The notes under the pieces were generated by a model. The model was given only the letters and a program-made list of their open reading frames with translations. It made no database searches and was not told where the DNA came from. The translations under genes were made by a program, and so were the position numbers. A stretch of DNA of 34,321 nt, taken from contig JAJZNF010000242.1 of assembly GCA_021847985.1 (NCBI GenBank), forward strand, positions 1 through 34,321, read 5' to 3'. The stretch's first letter is position 1. Each line of letters starts with the position of its first letter. This DNA comes from Actinomycetes bacterium. Lineage in GTDB: Bacteria; Actinomycetota; Acidimicrobiia; Acidimicrobiales; Acidimicrobiaceae. Below are positions 17,705 through 26,736 of the stretch, piece after piece.

Positions 17705-17724
17705 CTCTCGCATCGTCACGAGAG
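17705..17724. promoter_or_regulatory. Inverted repeat CTCTCG-N8-CGAGAG next to the 9-bp repeat array
   Basis: Sequence CTCTCGCATCGTCACGAGAG read directly. Confidence 0.45.
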
Positions 17725-17862
17725 ACAGAGAAATGAAGAGATTTTCCCATTAACCGGGGAAAAATTTCAGCGTTGTAACTACTCCGCCACCTACCACGCA
17801 ACGCGACCAATTCAAAAAGCGCTCCGCTGCCGTCGCGACCCGCATCCGGAGGGCTCAAAAAC

Positions 17863-18624
17863 CTACAGTACACGAATTAGGCCGGCGAACAACGCCGAAA
17901 CGAAAGCTGCCAGGGCCATAAAGGGCCCGAAAGGAATCGCGACTTTCAAGGTCTTGGATTTGACAAGTGCAAACACCACTCCGAACAACGCACCGAAGAT
18001 GAAAGCACCATAGAGAAAGTTCACTACTGTGGCCAGGCCAAGAAATCCCAGGTTGATACCTATATAGGCTGCAAATCGCACGTCTCCGAAGCCCATGGAT
18101 CGCGGTGCGACGAAATGAATCACTCCAAAAACCGCCCCCGCGATAAGAGCGCCCAGGGCGGCGTCTTCGACCATCCGTACGTTACCGGAGCGAACGGACT
18201 CGACAAGGAAAAGGGCTACTGACAACGGTGCCCCCACATAGATGATGCGTCGGGGGAGCTTCCGCGTATCCAGATCGATGAATGCTTCGGCGATCAGCAC
18301 TGCGGCGAACAGGCACAACCCGGCAAGCAAAAGAGGGTTGGAATAACGCACTGCAAGCGCCGCGAAGGCGGTCCCGCCGAGCACCTCGATGAGAGGGTAC
18401 CGCCAGGATATGGGCTCTCGGCATGATCTGCACCGCGCCCGGAGCAGGAGGAACGAGATGACCGGAATGTTTTCCCAGGCCGAGAGCCGATGCCCACACC
18501 GCGGGCAGGCGGACGGAGGCGCTACGATGGACTCTCCGCGAGGCACACGGTAGATGACCACGTTCAGGAAAGAGCCGACGATCAGGCCGAATAGCGCGGC
18601 AACGACGACCTCGAACGTCCTCAA
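17863..18624 (-). CDS. pilD: Prepilin peptidase / N-methyltransferase (A24)
   Basis: GSFLNVVIYRVPRGES, CPRCGHRLSAWENIPVISFLLLRARCRSC zinc motif, FIDLDTRKLP and GFGDVRFA aspartates. Confidence 0.93.
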   Translation of the reverse strand: MRTFEVVVAALFGLIVGSFLNVVIYRVPRGESIVAPPSACPRCGHRLSAWENIPVISFLLLRARCRSCREPISWRYPLIEVLGGTAFAALAVRYSNPLLLAGLCLFAAVLIAEAFIDLDTRKLPRRIIYVGAPLSVALFLVESVRSGNVRMVEDAALGALIAGAVFGVIHFVAPRSMGFGDVRFAAYIGINLGFLGLATVVNFLYGAFIFGALFGVVFALVKSKTLKVAIPFGPFMALAAFVSALFAGLIRVL

Positions 18625-19916
18625 CCGGCCACCTCTTCGAGCGGCGTCTCGCTGCTCGTTTGGGACTCATACGGCTCATGCCCGGCCTGCGAGAGCGAGC
18701 GAGAGCCTTCCTCCCCTTCCCGCTTGGGCATGCTCCCGAACACGGCCAGTACCCCTGCAAAGGCCAGCGGCCAAAGAGTGAGCGAATAGGTGAGCGCCGA
18801 CACCCGCGACATTGCGACGCCCATCTGGCTCAGTCCGAAAGCGGTCCATCCCAGCGCAAAGAGACGCGGCCTCTCCGCCGCGCCCACGAGAGTGATGGCG
18901 CCAAAAGCGAGGTACGGCGCGAGATAATAGCCGACCTGGGTTGGCTCCAAAAACGCCCGAAGCGACAACCCCGCGGAGCATATCACTAGCAGAGTGCGTG
19001 CATCGACCGCCCTATTCCGCCATGCCACCCGCAGCGCCAAACCGACACCAAGAGCAATTAGCAGCATGGCAACCCGGAACCATCCAGTCGAGATCAGGTC
19101 ATGGTGCGACTGCAGTAGCGAGTCCCACAAGGTTGGCCGGTTGAAGCGCAGCCGTGCGGTTTGGGGCTCGGAGAGAACCGCCGAAAGCGACGCAGAGAAA
19201 TTCCCCGCCATGGCGGGCAGCGCCACGGCGAGCGGGATCACCGCAGCCCGCAACGCGAAGGAGGCGACCCGGCTCAGGCCCTTTACCTGAAGTAGGGCCA
19301 GCGGAATCAGGAACAGGAGCGTCAAGGGCTGAAAGGCAGTCGCGGCTCCGGCCAGGTAGGCCGCCCGCGTGGTCTTACCGTCTTGAAGGTCCGAAAACGC
19401 GAACAAGGAAAGTGCCATGGCAGCGATGTCTTCGGGATGCCCCCATGGAAAGAGGCAAAAGGCACCGAGCGCGGCGGACGTCCCGGCCACCCAGCGCCTG
19501 CGCGAAGCCGGGAGGTCGAGGCGGCGATATACGCCTAGGACGGAAAGCACATAGATGAACAGGTAGATACTCATGTAGCCGAGGCCCCACACCCAAATCA
19601 CCGGCCTTGGGAGCGGATATGGATAGGGCTCCACAAAGTTCATGAGGCTCGAGAACTCAGCAAGAGGAACAAGGCTGAGTGCGCCCAGAGGGTGGGGCGT
19701 CTGACCCACGCCCGGGGAGTAGAAGATGCCGAATCCGCCCCAAAGGATGGTGTGGGCATCGCGCATCATGGCGAAGAAGTCCTCTGCAAGCAGCCAGCCA
19801 TGTACGGGGAAGAAGAACTGCGCCCCCAATGACACCGAAAGCGAGACCACAAGGAACACGGCAGCGAGCATGACTGCATAAGCGACGTCGGACCGCAGTC
19901 CCCGTAGAAATCGCAT
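18621..19916 (-). CDS. Polytopic membrane protein, possibly GT-C-type glycosyltransferase-like
   Basis: Many TM helices; ATGA overlap with pilD; overall style resembles DUF2029/GT87-type proteins. Family not certain. Confidence 0.6.
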   Translation of the reverse strand: MRFLRGLRSDVAYAVMLAAVFLVVSLSVSLGAQFFFPVHGWLLAEDFFAMMRDAHTILWGGFGIFYSPGVGQTPHPLGALSLVPLAEFSSLMNFVEPYPYPLPRPVIWVWGLGYMSIYLFIYVLSVLGVYRRLDLPASRRRWVAGTSAALGAFCLFPWGHPEDIAAMALSLFAFSDLQDGKTTRAAYLAGAATAFQPLTLLFLIPLALLQVKGLSRVASFALRAAVIPLAVALPAMAGNFSASLSAVLSEPQTARLRFNRPTLWDSLLQSHHDLISTGWFRVAMLLIALGVGLALRVAWRNRAVDARTLLVICSAGLSLRAFLEPTQVGYYLAPYLAFGAITLVGAAERPRLFALGWTAFGLSQMGVAMSRVSALTYSLTLWPLAFAGVLAVFGSMPKREGEEGSRSLSQAGHEPYESQTSSETPLEEVAG

Positions 19917-20094
19917 GGCGGCGGCTCCTCTTCTCCTGTGGCAATGTTATCGGAGCAATCGAACCAATTCTGAAAGCGTGATGAGGCGGCCGGCCTCCCA
20001 AATTGACCCGGGGGGCGCGTACCGCGCCACAGCTTGGCCGACGACGGTCTAGGTTCGTAATGGAAGCAAGTGGCAGAAGCTCGCCGAGGTGGGA

Positions 20095-20865
20095 ATGCAG
20101 GAGAAGCTGCGAGACATCGCGCTGGAGGCACCGTCTAGGCGAATCCCACTAGAGCGCGCGTTCAACTTCCGGGACCTCGGCGGCTACCGCGCAGGGGCTG
20201 GGAAACACCTCCGCCGCGGGAAACTCTACAGATCTGACGACCTGTTCCGCCTGAGCGATCGCGACCTGGCCGTCTTCTCCAAACTCGGCATCAAGACGGT
20301 GATCGATCTGCGCACCGAGGTGGAGGCCGGTCGCGGCCGCTTCCCCGCCGACAAGTACCCCGTCGACTACTTCCAGAACTCCTTGATCGACATCTCGGCT
20401 GACCATTCCCTTGCGCGAGGCGACGGCGAACAAGATTACATCTACCTCCGTTACACACAGATTCTCAGCGAGGGGCGAGAAGGGATCCGCGAGGTATTTT
20501 CGCGGTTGGTGCGCCCCGACGCCGCCCCGGCGGTTTTCCACTGCGTAGCCGGTAAGGACAGGACCGGGCTGGTGGCCGCGATCACGCTCGAAGTTTTGGG
20601 GGTCGAGCGCGAACAGGTGCTTGAGGACTACTCCCTTACCAAGGTCGCGATGCGCGAGGCCATCGAGTGGCTGGAGTCCGAGTCTCCGACGCTAGCCGCA
20701 CGAATGAGCGAACTCCCTCCCGTGGTCCTGAGCGCCGAGCCGGAGAACCTTGCCCGCGTGCTGGCCTGGCTCGATGAACAGCATGGCGGTGCCGAAGGGT
20801 ACCTGAGGTCCCTGGGAGTCGCCGGCGAAGATCTGGTAGGTTTCCGCGCCTGGATGCTGGAATGA
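20095..20865 (+). CDS. Tyrosine-protein phosphatase, IphP/Y_phosphatase3-like
   Basis: FNFRDLGGYRAGAGKHLRRGKLYRSDDL, HCVAGKDRTG (CX5R). Confidence 0.9.
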   Translation: MQEKLRDIALEAPSRRIPLERAFNFRDLGGYRAGAGKHLRRGKLYRSDDLFRLSDRDLAVFSKLGIKTVIDLRTEVEAGRGRFPADKYPVDYFQNSLIDISADHSLARGDGEQDYIYLRYTQILSEGREGIREVFSRLVRPDAAPAVFHCVAGKDRTGLVAAITLEVLGVEREQVLEDYSLTKVAMREAIEWLESESPTLAARMSELPPVVLSAEPENLARVLAWLDEQHGGAEGYLRSLGVAGEDLVGFRAWMLE

Positions 20866-22730
20866 CCAGGCGCATAGGATCTCACTCGGCCAGGACGCGA
20901 GACCGGTCCATCCTTAGGCGACCCGCCATTCTCGCGTCTGCCGGGACGGTCGCACTCGCGCTCCTGGTCGCCTCCTTGGTCCTAGCCTTCGAGCCGACGG
21001 CTGCCCATCGCGCGGCCAAGGCCGACAACACCACCGTCTCGACCGAGGCGCCTTCGAGCACCACCACGACCCAGCCGAATGGTGCGGTTCCCGCCCTGTC
21101 TCCAGGGTCGCTCTTCTCCTCCGCAGTCCAGCAGCAAAACTCCCTGCCCGGCACTTCGGCATGGAGGATGAACGGCCACTCCGAGCCGTCGGTGATATCT
21201 GGCTTCGCGGGCAGCACCTATGCGCTGATCGGCCAAACGATACCCCTTTACATATCGACAACGGCTCCGACCTTCACCATCAGCGCCTATCGCATGGGCT
21301 GGTATCAGGGCTTGATGGGGAGGCTCATCTGGACTTCGCCCACCATAAGCGGGAAAGACCAGCCGACATGTCCGTTACTTTCCCCGTCCAACACGGTTGA
21401 GTGCTCAAACTGGACACCGCTGTGGCAGCTGAAGGTAACCAGCGCCTTTGTACCGGGCGACTATCTCCTCAAGCTCGTGGCGTCGAACGGAGGGGCACAG
21501 TACATCCCGCTCACCGTGATCGATCCCACCTCAAACGCGGCCGTGGTGGTGCTGAACGCGGTGACGGACTGGCAGGCGTACAATGCCTGGGGCGGGTACT
21601 CCCTCTACCACGGACCGGCATCGGACTGGCCGAACAGGGCGACCAAGGTGTCCTTCGACCGCCCCTACGACTACGGCGCGGGTGCGGGAGACTTCCTTGG
21701 CAACGAACTCCCCATGGTCGCCCTGGTGGAGAAGCTCGGGTTGAACGTCACTTACGTAAACTCCATCTTTCTCGAACAGCACCCGAGCCTCACCTTAAAC
21801 CACAATGTTCTCGTCTCCCTTGGACACGATGAGTACTACTCCGTGACCATGCGCCAAGCGCTCCGAAATGCAGTCAACCACGGCCGGAGCCTGATGTTTC
21901 TCGGAGCAAATGCCATCTTCCGCCGCATACGTTTCGCCGCTTCCCCCATTGGCCCCGATCGGATCGAGATCAACTACCGCAATCCCTACCAGGACCCCCT
22001 GTTCGGCAAAGACAATGCCCGGGTGACAGCGAATTGGCCCGCCTTCCCCGATGCTCGGCCCGAGAGTTCGCTCATCGGCATCCAATACGAATGCAACCCG
22101 GTCAACTACCCAATGGTCATAACCGACCCGCAATCGTGGATCTTCAAGGGATCGGGCCTGGGATACGGATCGGAGATCCCGCACTTGATCGGCTCTGAGT
22201 TCGACGGCTTCCTCCCCTACAGCCCACATCCGGCGAACCTGGAGATCCTGGCAAATTCGCCAGTCCTGTGCAGGAACCAGCCTTACTTCTCCGACATGAC
22301 GTACTACAGCACACCGAGCGGCGGCGGCGTCTTCGCGACGGGAACCAACTATTGGGTCGCATCGCTCAACGCAGGGTGCCCGCCCTTTGTCGGCCTCTGT
22401 CCCGATCCGGCCACGGATGCGATCACCACCAACGTAATCGAGGCCTTCGGCTCGGGCGGAGTCGGCCTGAACCACCCTTCGACGCCAAACGCCCTCTCGG
22501 TCTACGAGCACCCGCCATTCGGCCCCATCAGGCCAGTGTCGCCACCCACCTCGACCACCAGCAGCACTTCCTCGACCACCAGCAGCACTTCCTCGACCAC
22601 CAGCAGCACTTCCTCGACGAGCTCCAGTACCCTGCCGCTCGGCACGACCTCGACCACCTCGGCCAACTCGACAAAGACCATTACGTCGAGCACGACGACA
22701 ACCCCGACAACCACCACGACGGCTCCGTGA
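20862..22730 (+). CDS. Secreted/anchored protein with N,N-dimethylformamidase beta subunit-like domain and S/T-rich C-tail
   Basis: N-terminal TM/signal; VSLGHDEYYSVTMRQALRNAVNHGRSLMFLGANAIFRRIRF; ATGA overlap with the phosphatase gene; T/S-rich terminus. Confidence 0.75.
   Translation: MTRRIGSHSARTRDRSILRRPAILASAGTVALALLVASLVLAFEPTAAHRAAKADNTTVSTEAPSSTTTTQPNGAVPALSPGSLFSSAVQQQNSLPGTSAWRMNGHSEPSVISGFAGSTYALIGQTIPLYISTTAPTFTISAYRMGWYQGLMGRLIWTSPTISGKDQPTCPLLSPSNTVECSNWTPLWQLKVTSAFVPGDYLLKLVASNGGAQYIPLTVIDPTSNAAVVVLNAVTDWQAYNAWGGYSLYHGPASDWPNRATKVSFDRPYDYGAGAGDFLGNELPMVALVEKLGLNVTYVNSIFLEQHPSLTLNHNVLVSLGHDEYYSVTMRQALRNAVNHGRSLMFLGANAIFRRIRFAASPIGPDRIEINYRNPYQDPLFGKDNARVTANWPAFPDARPESSLIGIQYECNPVNYPMVITDPQSWIFKGSGLGYGSEIPHLIGSEFDGFLPYSPHPANLEILANSPVLCRNQPYFSDMTYYSTPSGGGVFATGTNYWVASLNAGCPPFVGLCPDPATDAITTNVIEAFGSGGVGLNHPSTPNALSVYEHPPFGPIRPVSPPTSTTSSTSSTTSSTSSTTSSTSSTSSSTLPLGTTSTTSANSTKTITSSTTTTPTTTTTAP
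22550..22612 (+). repeat. Three exact tandem copies of a 21-bp unit in the S/T-rich coding tail
   Basis: CTCGACCACCAGCAGCACTTC x3. Confidence 0.95.
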
Positions 22731-22752
22731 TGATCGCGCAGGCCGGTCGAGG

Positions 22753-23229
22753 TTACGGCCGCTCAAGACGCGAGAGCGGCACCTCCAACAAACGTGCCAG
22801 TTCGGCGACATCCTTTTTCGACAGTCCGGCGAGAAGGTAACGCCGCACCCCCGCCACATGAGTCGGGACCGCATCTTCCAAGCGCCTGCGCCCCAGCTCG
22901 GTTAGGTGCGCAATCATTCCGCGCCGATCGGAGGGGCATATCTCCTTGGAAACCAGCCCGCGGGAGGCCATCGACTCCACTCTGCGGGTGAGTCCCGACC
23001 GCGAAACCATCGCAAGCTCGGCGAGGGCGGACATGCGCAGCTCATTTCCCGTGGCCTCTGACAAGTGCACCAGAACCTCGTACTCCGCGAGGGTCATGGA
23101 GTGCGCGGCCACGAGGTCGGCATCGAGCCGGTTCAGAAGCAGGCCGTTCGTGCGAAGCATTCTGCGCCAGGCCAGCTGCTCCAGAGGATCCAGCCATTGG
23201 TGGCCATCCTGGACTTCGTCAACGCTCAT
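22753..23229 (-). CDS. MarR family transcriptional regulator
   Basis: LNRLDADLVAAHSMTLAEYEVLVHLSE...ELAMVSRSGLTRRVESMASRGLVSKEICPSDRRGMIAHLTELGRRRLE. Confidence 0.9.
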   Translation of the reverse strand: MSVDEVQDGHQWLDPLEQLAWRRMLRTNGLLLNRLDADLVAAHSMTLAEYEVLVHLSEATGNELRMSALAELAMVSRSGLTRRVESMASRGLVSKEICPSDRRGMIAHLTELGRRRLEDAVPTHVAGVRRYLLAGLSKKDVAELARLLEVPLSRLERP

Positions 23230-23324
23230 TTCGACCTCGGCACCTGCTTATCGCTGGTGCGAGTATATCCGAGCCGGTAGCGCCTCCCCAAGGAACGGAT
23301 CGACGCCCTCGGCGCGGGAGCCGC

Positions 23325-23954
23325 CTACTTCTTGGACGACTGATAGTAGGGATTAGTGCCTGACAAATGATCTGTTACGTCGATCACCTCGGTGACCTCG
23401 GGGGCTCCTTCGCGGATTGCAACCTCGATGCCCTGGGATAAGGTCACTGAGGCAAGGCCGCATCCCTGGCAGCCGCCCGAGAGGCGCACGAAGGCAGTGG
23501 AGCCGGTTACACCCACAAGGTCGGCGCGGCCACCGTGACTCGCTATCGCCGGATTCACCTCGTCTGCGAGAATCGCAATGATGCGTTCCGCAAGCTCACC
23601 TTCAAGCGTCGCGTTCTCCAGTCCTTCAGGCGCTCCCGGGGCTGCCGGCGGAGAATTGGGGTTGATGATGACGAGGCCGCCATCCTCGGAACTCACTTCC
23701 ATGCGGCTTCCACGCAGCGTGTCAACACTCGCTTGAGGCACGACCACCCGAAGGCCCGGCGCGATCTTCTCGACGACGTCCATGAGACCAGCGTCAGAGA
23801 CAGCCTGGAAGTAGACGTCGTAGTTGTAGCCGGCACCCTCCTGCCCGGCCACCTCGACCCACAGAGCGAGGCTCTCGGGGTCGGACTCCTCGGCAAGTAC
23901 CGACTTGACCAGTTCCTGAGCCTCTTCCGAAAGCTCCAAAACGATCTCAGCCAT
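23325..23954 (-). CDS. NfuA/NifU-like Fe-S cluster carrier protein
   Basis: C-terminal NifU-like domain with GGCQGCGLASVTLSQGIEVAIRE (CxxC); N-terminal HesB-like domain lacking cysteines. ATG at 23954 with GAAAGG upstream. Confidence 0.88.
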   Translation of the reverse strand: MAEIVLELSEEAQELVKSVLAEESDPESLALWVEVAGQEGAGYNYDVYFQAVSDAGLMDVVEKIAPGLRVVVPQASVDTLRGSRMEVSSEDGGLVIINPNSPPAAPGAPEGLENATLEGELAERIIAILADEVNPAIASHGGRADLVGVTGSTAFVRLSGGCQGCGLASVTLSQGIEVAIREGAPEVTEVIDVTDHLSGTNPYYQSSKK

Positions 23955-24012
23955 TCCAATCAACCTTTCACCGCAGCCACACCTCGAAGTCCGGCTCGTA
24001 TGCCTTACTACA

Positions 24013-25263
24013 ATGATAGGTGCATTGGACAAATTGCTTTTGGTGCTGCCTTCCAATACCTACCGCGCCCGGCGCTTCCTGGAGTCGGCTCGCAAGCTCG
24101 GTATCCAGATCGCGATAGCGACAGATTCCGAGATGAGCGCGCCCGACCACCTCGGAATGGTCTTCGACCGCCTGGACTTCTGCGACCCCGCGTCGGCGGC
24201 GGAGGAGGTCGCCTCGCTTGCACGCAGCTACGGCATTGGGCGTGCCCTGGCCGTCGACGAAGGCGGCGTGGAAATCGCGGCACTTGCCAATGCCAACATC
24301 ACCGGAAGTGGACGTGGCCTTGAAGGGGTACTGGCCACTCGGGACAAGGCCGAGCTTCGCCGTGCTCTAGCCTCGGCCGGAATACCTCAGCCCAGGTCGA
24401 TTCGCCTGCCCTTGGACGCCCGAGACCGGCCCGAGTTGGGCGGCATGAAGTTCCCGATGGTGGTCAAGCCGACAAAGGGATCGGGCTCCATCGGCGTTAC
24501 CCTCGCTCGCGACGCAACTGAGCTAGCCCGCGCCATCGACATCGCCGCAGAGGTCGGCCGGGAGATGAGACTGCCCGCAGGCGCGATGCTCGTCGAGGAG
24601 TACGTGGAGGGAGACGAGTTCGCCGTCGAAGGGATGATCATCCGCGGGGACCTGAAGGTTCTGGCAATCTTCGAGAAGCCCGACCCGCTGAACGGCCCGG
24701 TCTTTGCCGAGACCATCTACGTCACGCCTCCCAGGATCGAGCGGGACGCCGTCGAAGCGATAGAACGGTCCGTCGCCGAGGTGGTGCGCGCCTTGGCGCT
24801 CCCCGACGGTCCGGTGCACGCCGAGGTCCGATTGACACCCGGCGGAAGCTGCATCCCCATCGATGTGGCCGCCCGCTCGATCGGCGGCCACTGCTCCGAT
24901 GCCCTCTCTTTCGCGTTCTCCACGACGCTCGAGGAGCTGATACTTGCAAACGCGACCGGCCGAACCCTGTCCGATACGAGCAGGGAGAGGCAGGCGTCCG
25001 GCGTCTACATGATCCCGGTGGAGGCAGAAGGCATCCTGCGAGAGGTCCGAGGAGTGGAGGCGGCGTCACGCGTTCGCTTCGTCAACGGGGTCGAGGTGAC
25101 CGTCCCCATTGGTACACGCCTGCGGCCACTCCCCTACGACAACCGCTACCTTGGCTTCATATTCGCCAAGGCTCCGGGCTCGGCCGCCGTCGTCGGAGCA
25201 CTAAGGGCGGCGCGCGAGCTCGTGCACTTCGACATCGACGCCGGCGTCGCAGGGGACGCTTAG
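24013..25263 (+). CDS. ATP-grasp domain ligase
   Basis: MKFPMVVKPTKGSGSIGVTLA, MLVEEYVEGDEFAVEGMI, HAEVRLTPGGSCIPIDVAARSIGG. Confidence 0.9.
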   Translation: MIGALDKLLLVLPSNTYRARRFLESARKLGIQIAIATDSEMSAPDHLGMVFDRLDFCDPASAAEEVASLARSYGIGRALAVDEGGVEIAALANANITGSGRGLEGVLATRDKAELRRALASAGIPQPRSIRLPLDARDRPELGGMKFPMVVKPTKGSGSIGVTLARDATELARAIDIAAEVGREMRLPAGAMLVEEYVEGDEFAVEGMIIRGDLKVLAIFEKPDPLNGPVFAETIYVTPPRIERDAVEAIERSVAEVVRALALPDGPVHAEVRLTPGGSCIPIDVAARSIGGHCSDALSFAFSTTLEELILANATGRTLSDTSRERQASGVYMIPVEAEGILREVRGVEAASRVRFVNGVEVTVPIGTRLRPLPYDNRYLGFIFAKAPGSAAVVGALRAARELVHFDIDAGVAGDA

Positions 25264-25267
25264 GGTT

Positions 25268-26710
25268 TTGCCCATGAAGGTTCTCGTCGCGTCACTGTAT
25301 GAATTGGGACATCAGCCGCTTTCCAGCCTCTCTCTTGCAGGTGCCCTGGCGGAGCGCGGCCACGATCCGGAAATCTTCGACTACGACCGCGCGGACTCGG
25401 GCGACGTGCTATCCGCTTTGCACGGTCACGACGCGCTGGTGATCTCGGTGCCGATGCACACGGCAAGCGCGATCGCCCTGGGCCTCATCCAGAGCGCCTA
25501 TGCGCAGCACCCGGAGCTCCCCGTAGCCCTTTTCGGCCTCTACGCGGCGAACCTGGCTCAGGCCGAACTACCCCCGACGGTCGGACTACTTGCCAGCGGA
25601 GAGACAACCTCGGACGTTCTGGATTGGATCGACGGTCTGGGAAAGGGCGACACCAAGACCTCGGGCGGGCCCAAAGCGGTGACGCGCACTCGCGAGAAGT
25701 TTGCCGTGGAGCCGTCAACGCTCAACCGCTCCCTTCTCCCCCCGCTTTCCGCCTACGCCAAGCTGTCCATCGGCGGAGTGGAGCGGCTGACCGGCTACAC
25801 GGAGGCAAGCAGGGGCTGCATGCACAGCTGCTCCCATTGCCCGGTGCCGACCGTGTACCGAGGACGCATCCGCATCAACACGCCGGAATGGGTCTTGGCC
25901 GACATCGACCAGCTGGTGGCCATGGGAGCCGCGCACATCACCTTCGGGGATCCCGACTTCTTCAATGCGCCCGTGCATTCCATGCGCATCCTGCGGGCAA
26001 TGCACGCTGCGCACCCTGACCTCACATTCGACGCAACGATCAAGGTCGAGCACCTTCTGGAACACCGCGACATCTTGCCGGAGCTGGCCGAACTGGGTTG
26101 TGCATTCGTCGTCTCCGCCTTCGAGCACACCTCTGAGCAGGTATTGGAGAAGTTGCGCAAAGGGCATACCCGGGGCCAGATGGCCGAGGCGGTTCGAGCC
26201 TGCCGAGAGGTGGGAATCGAGCTTCGCCCGTCACTGCTGCCGTTCACGCCTTGGACCGCCCCGGCCGATCTGGTGGGGCTCTTCGAGTTCGTCCACGATC
26301 AGCAGCTGATCGGCAACGTCGACCCCATCCAGTTCACCATTCGGCTATTGGTGCCCGCAGGCTCGCTCTTGCTCGAAGACCCGCAGGCCCGGGAGCTGTT
26401 CGCCCGATCCAAGGGTGATCCCTTGTCGTATGCGTGGGAATCACCCTGGCCCGAACTCGACGCGCTACAGCGCGAGCTTGCGGATCGGTTGCCGGGCTGG
26501 CTGGAGTTCTTGGAGACATGGGAGATCTTCGATAAGATGTACCGCCTGGTGTGCTCCCGGCTGGGCTTTGTCGCCAAGGAATTCGACTACAGCATGGAGA
26601 GGGCCCGCACCGTGCCTAAGCTGACCGAGTCGTGGTTCTGCTGTGCGGAGCCGGCCGAGACCATGATCATCGCCCCGGTGCACCTCTCTCGCCGCCCAGC
26701 GGCCCTCTAA
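25268..26710 (+). CDS. Radical SAM protein with C-terminal CCAEP tail
   Basis: SRGCMHSCSHCPVP (CxxxCxxC), N-terminal B12-binding-like fold region, C-terminal SWFCCAEPAETMI. Confidence 0.9.
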   Translation: MPMKVLVASLYELGHQPLSSLSLAGALAERGHDPEIFDYDRADSGDVLSALHGHDALVISVPMHTASAIALGLIQSAYAQHPELPVALFGLYAANLAQAELPPTVGLLASGETTSDVLDWIDGLGKGDTKTSGGPKAVTRTREKFAVEPSTLNRSLLPPLSAYAKLSIGGVERLTGYTEASRGCMHSCSHCPVPTVYRGRIRINTPEWVLADIDQLVAMGAAHITFGDPDFFNAPVHSMRILRAMHAAHPDLTFDATIKVEHLLEHRDILPELAELGCAFVVSAFEHTSEQVLEKLRKGHTRGQMAEAVRACREVGIELRPSLLPFTPWTAPADLVGLFEFVHDQQLIGNVDPIQFTIRLLVPAGSLLLEDPQARELFARSKGDPLSYAWESPWPELDALQRELADRLPGWLEFLETWEIFDKMYRLVCSRLGFVAKEFDYSMERARTVPKLTESWFCCAEPAETMIIAPVHLSRRPAAL

Positions 26711-26736
26711 TACCGGCTGCCACAGAGGCGGTGGAA

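Noticed and set aside
17421-17873. 150-aa minus-strand ORF from the track over the HTH gene
   Set aside because: Wrong frame; the true coding frame is the 55-aa HTH protein (17426-17593), and the remainder covers the repeat array and intergenic DNA.
21795-22874. 359-aa minus-strand ORF with GSAAGGR repeats
   Set aside because: Antisense to the S/T-rich repeat region; repeats simply mirror the 21-bp coding repeat.
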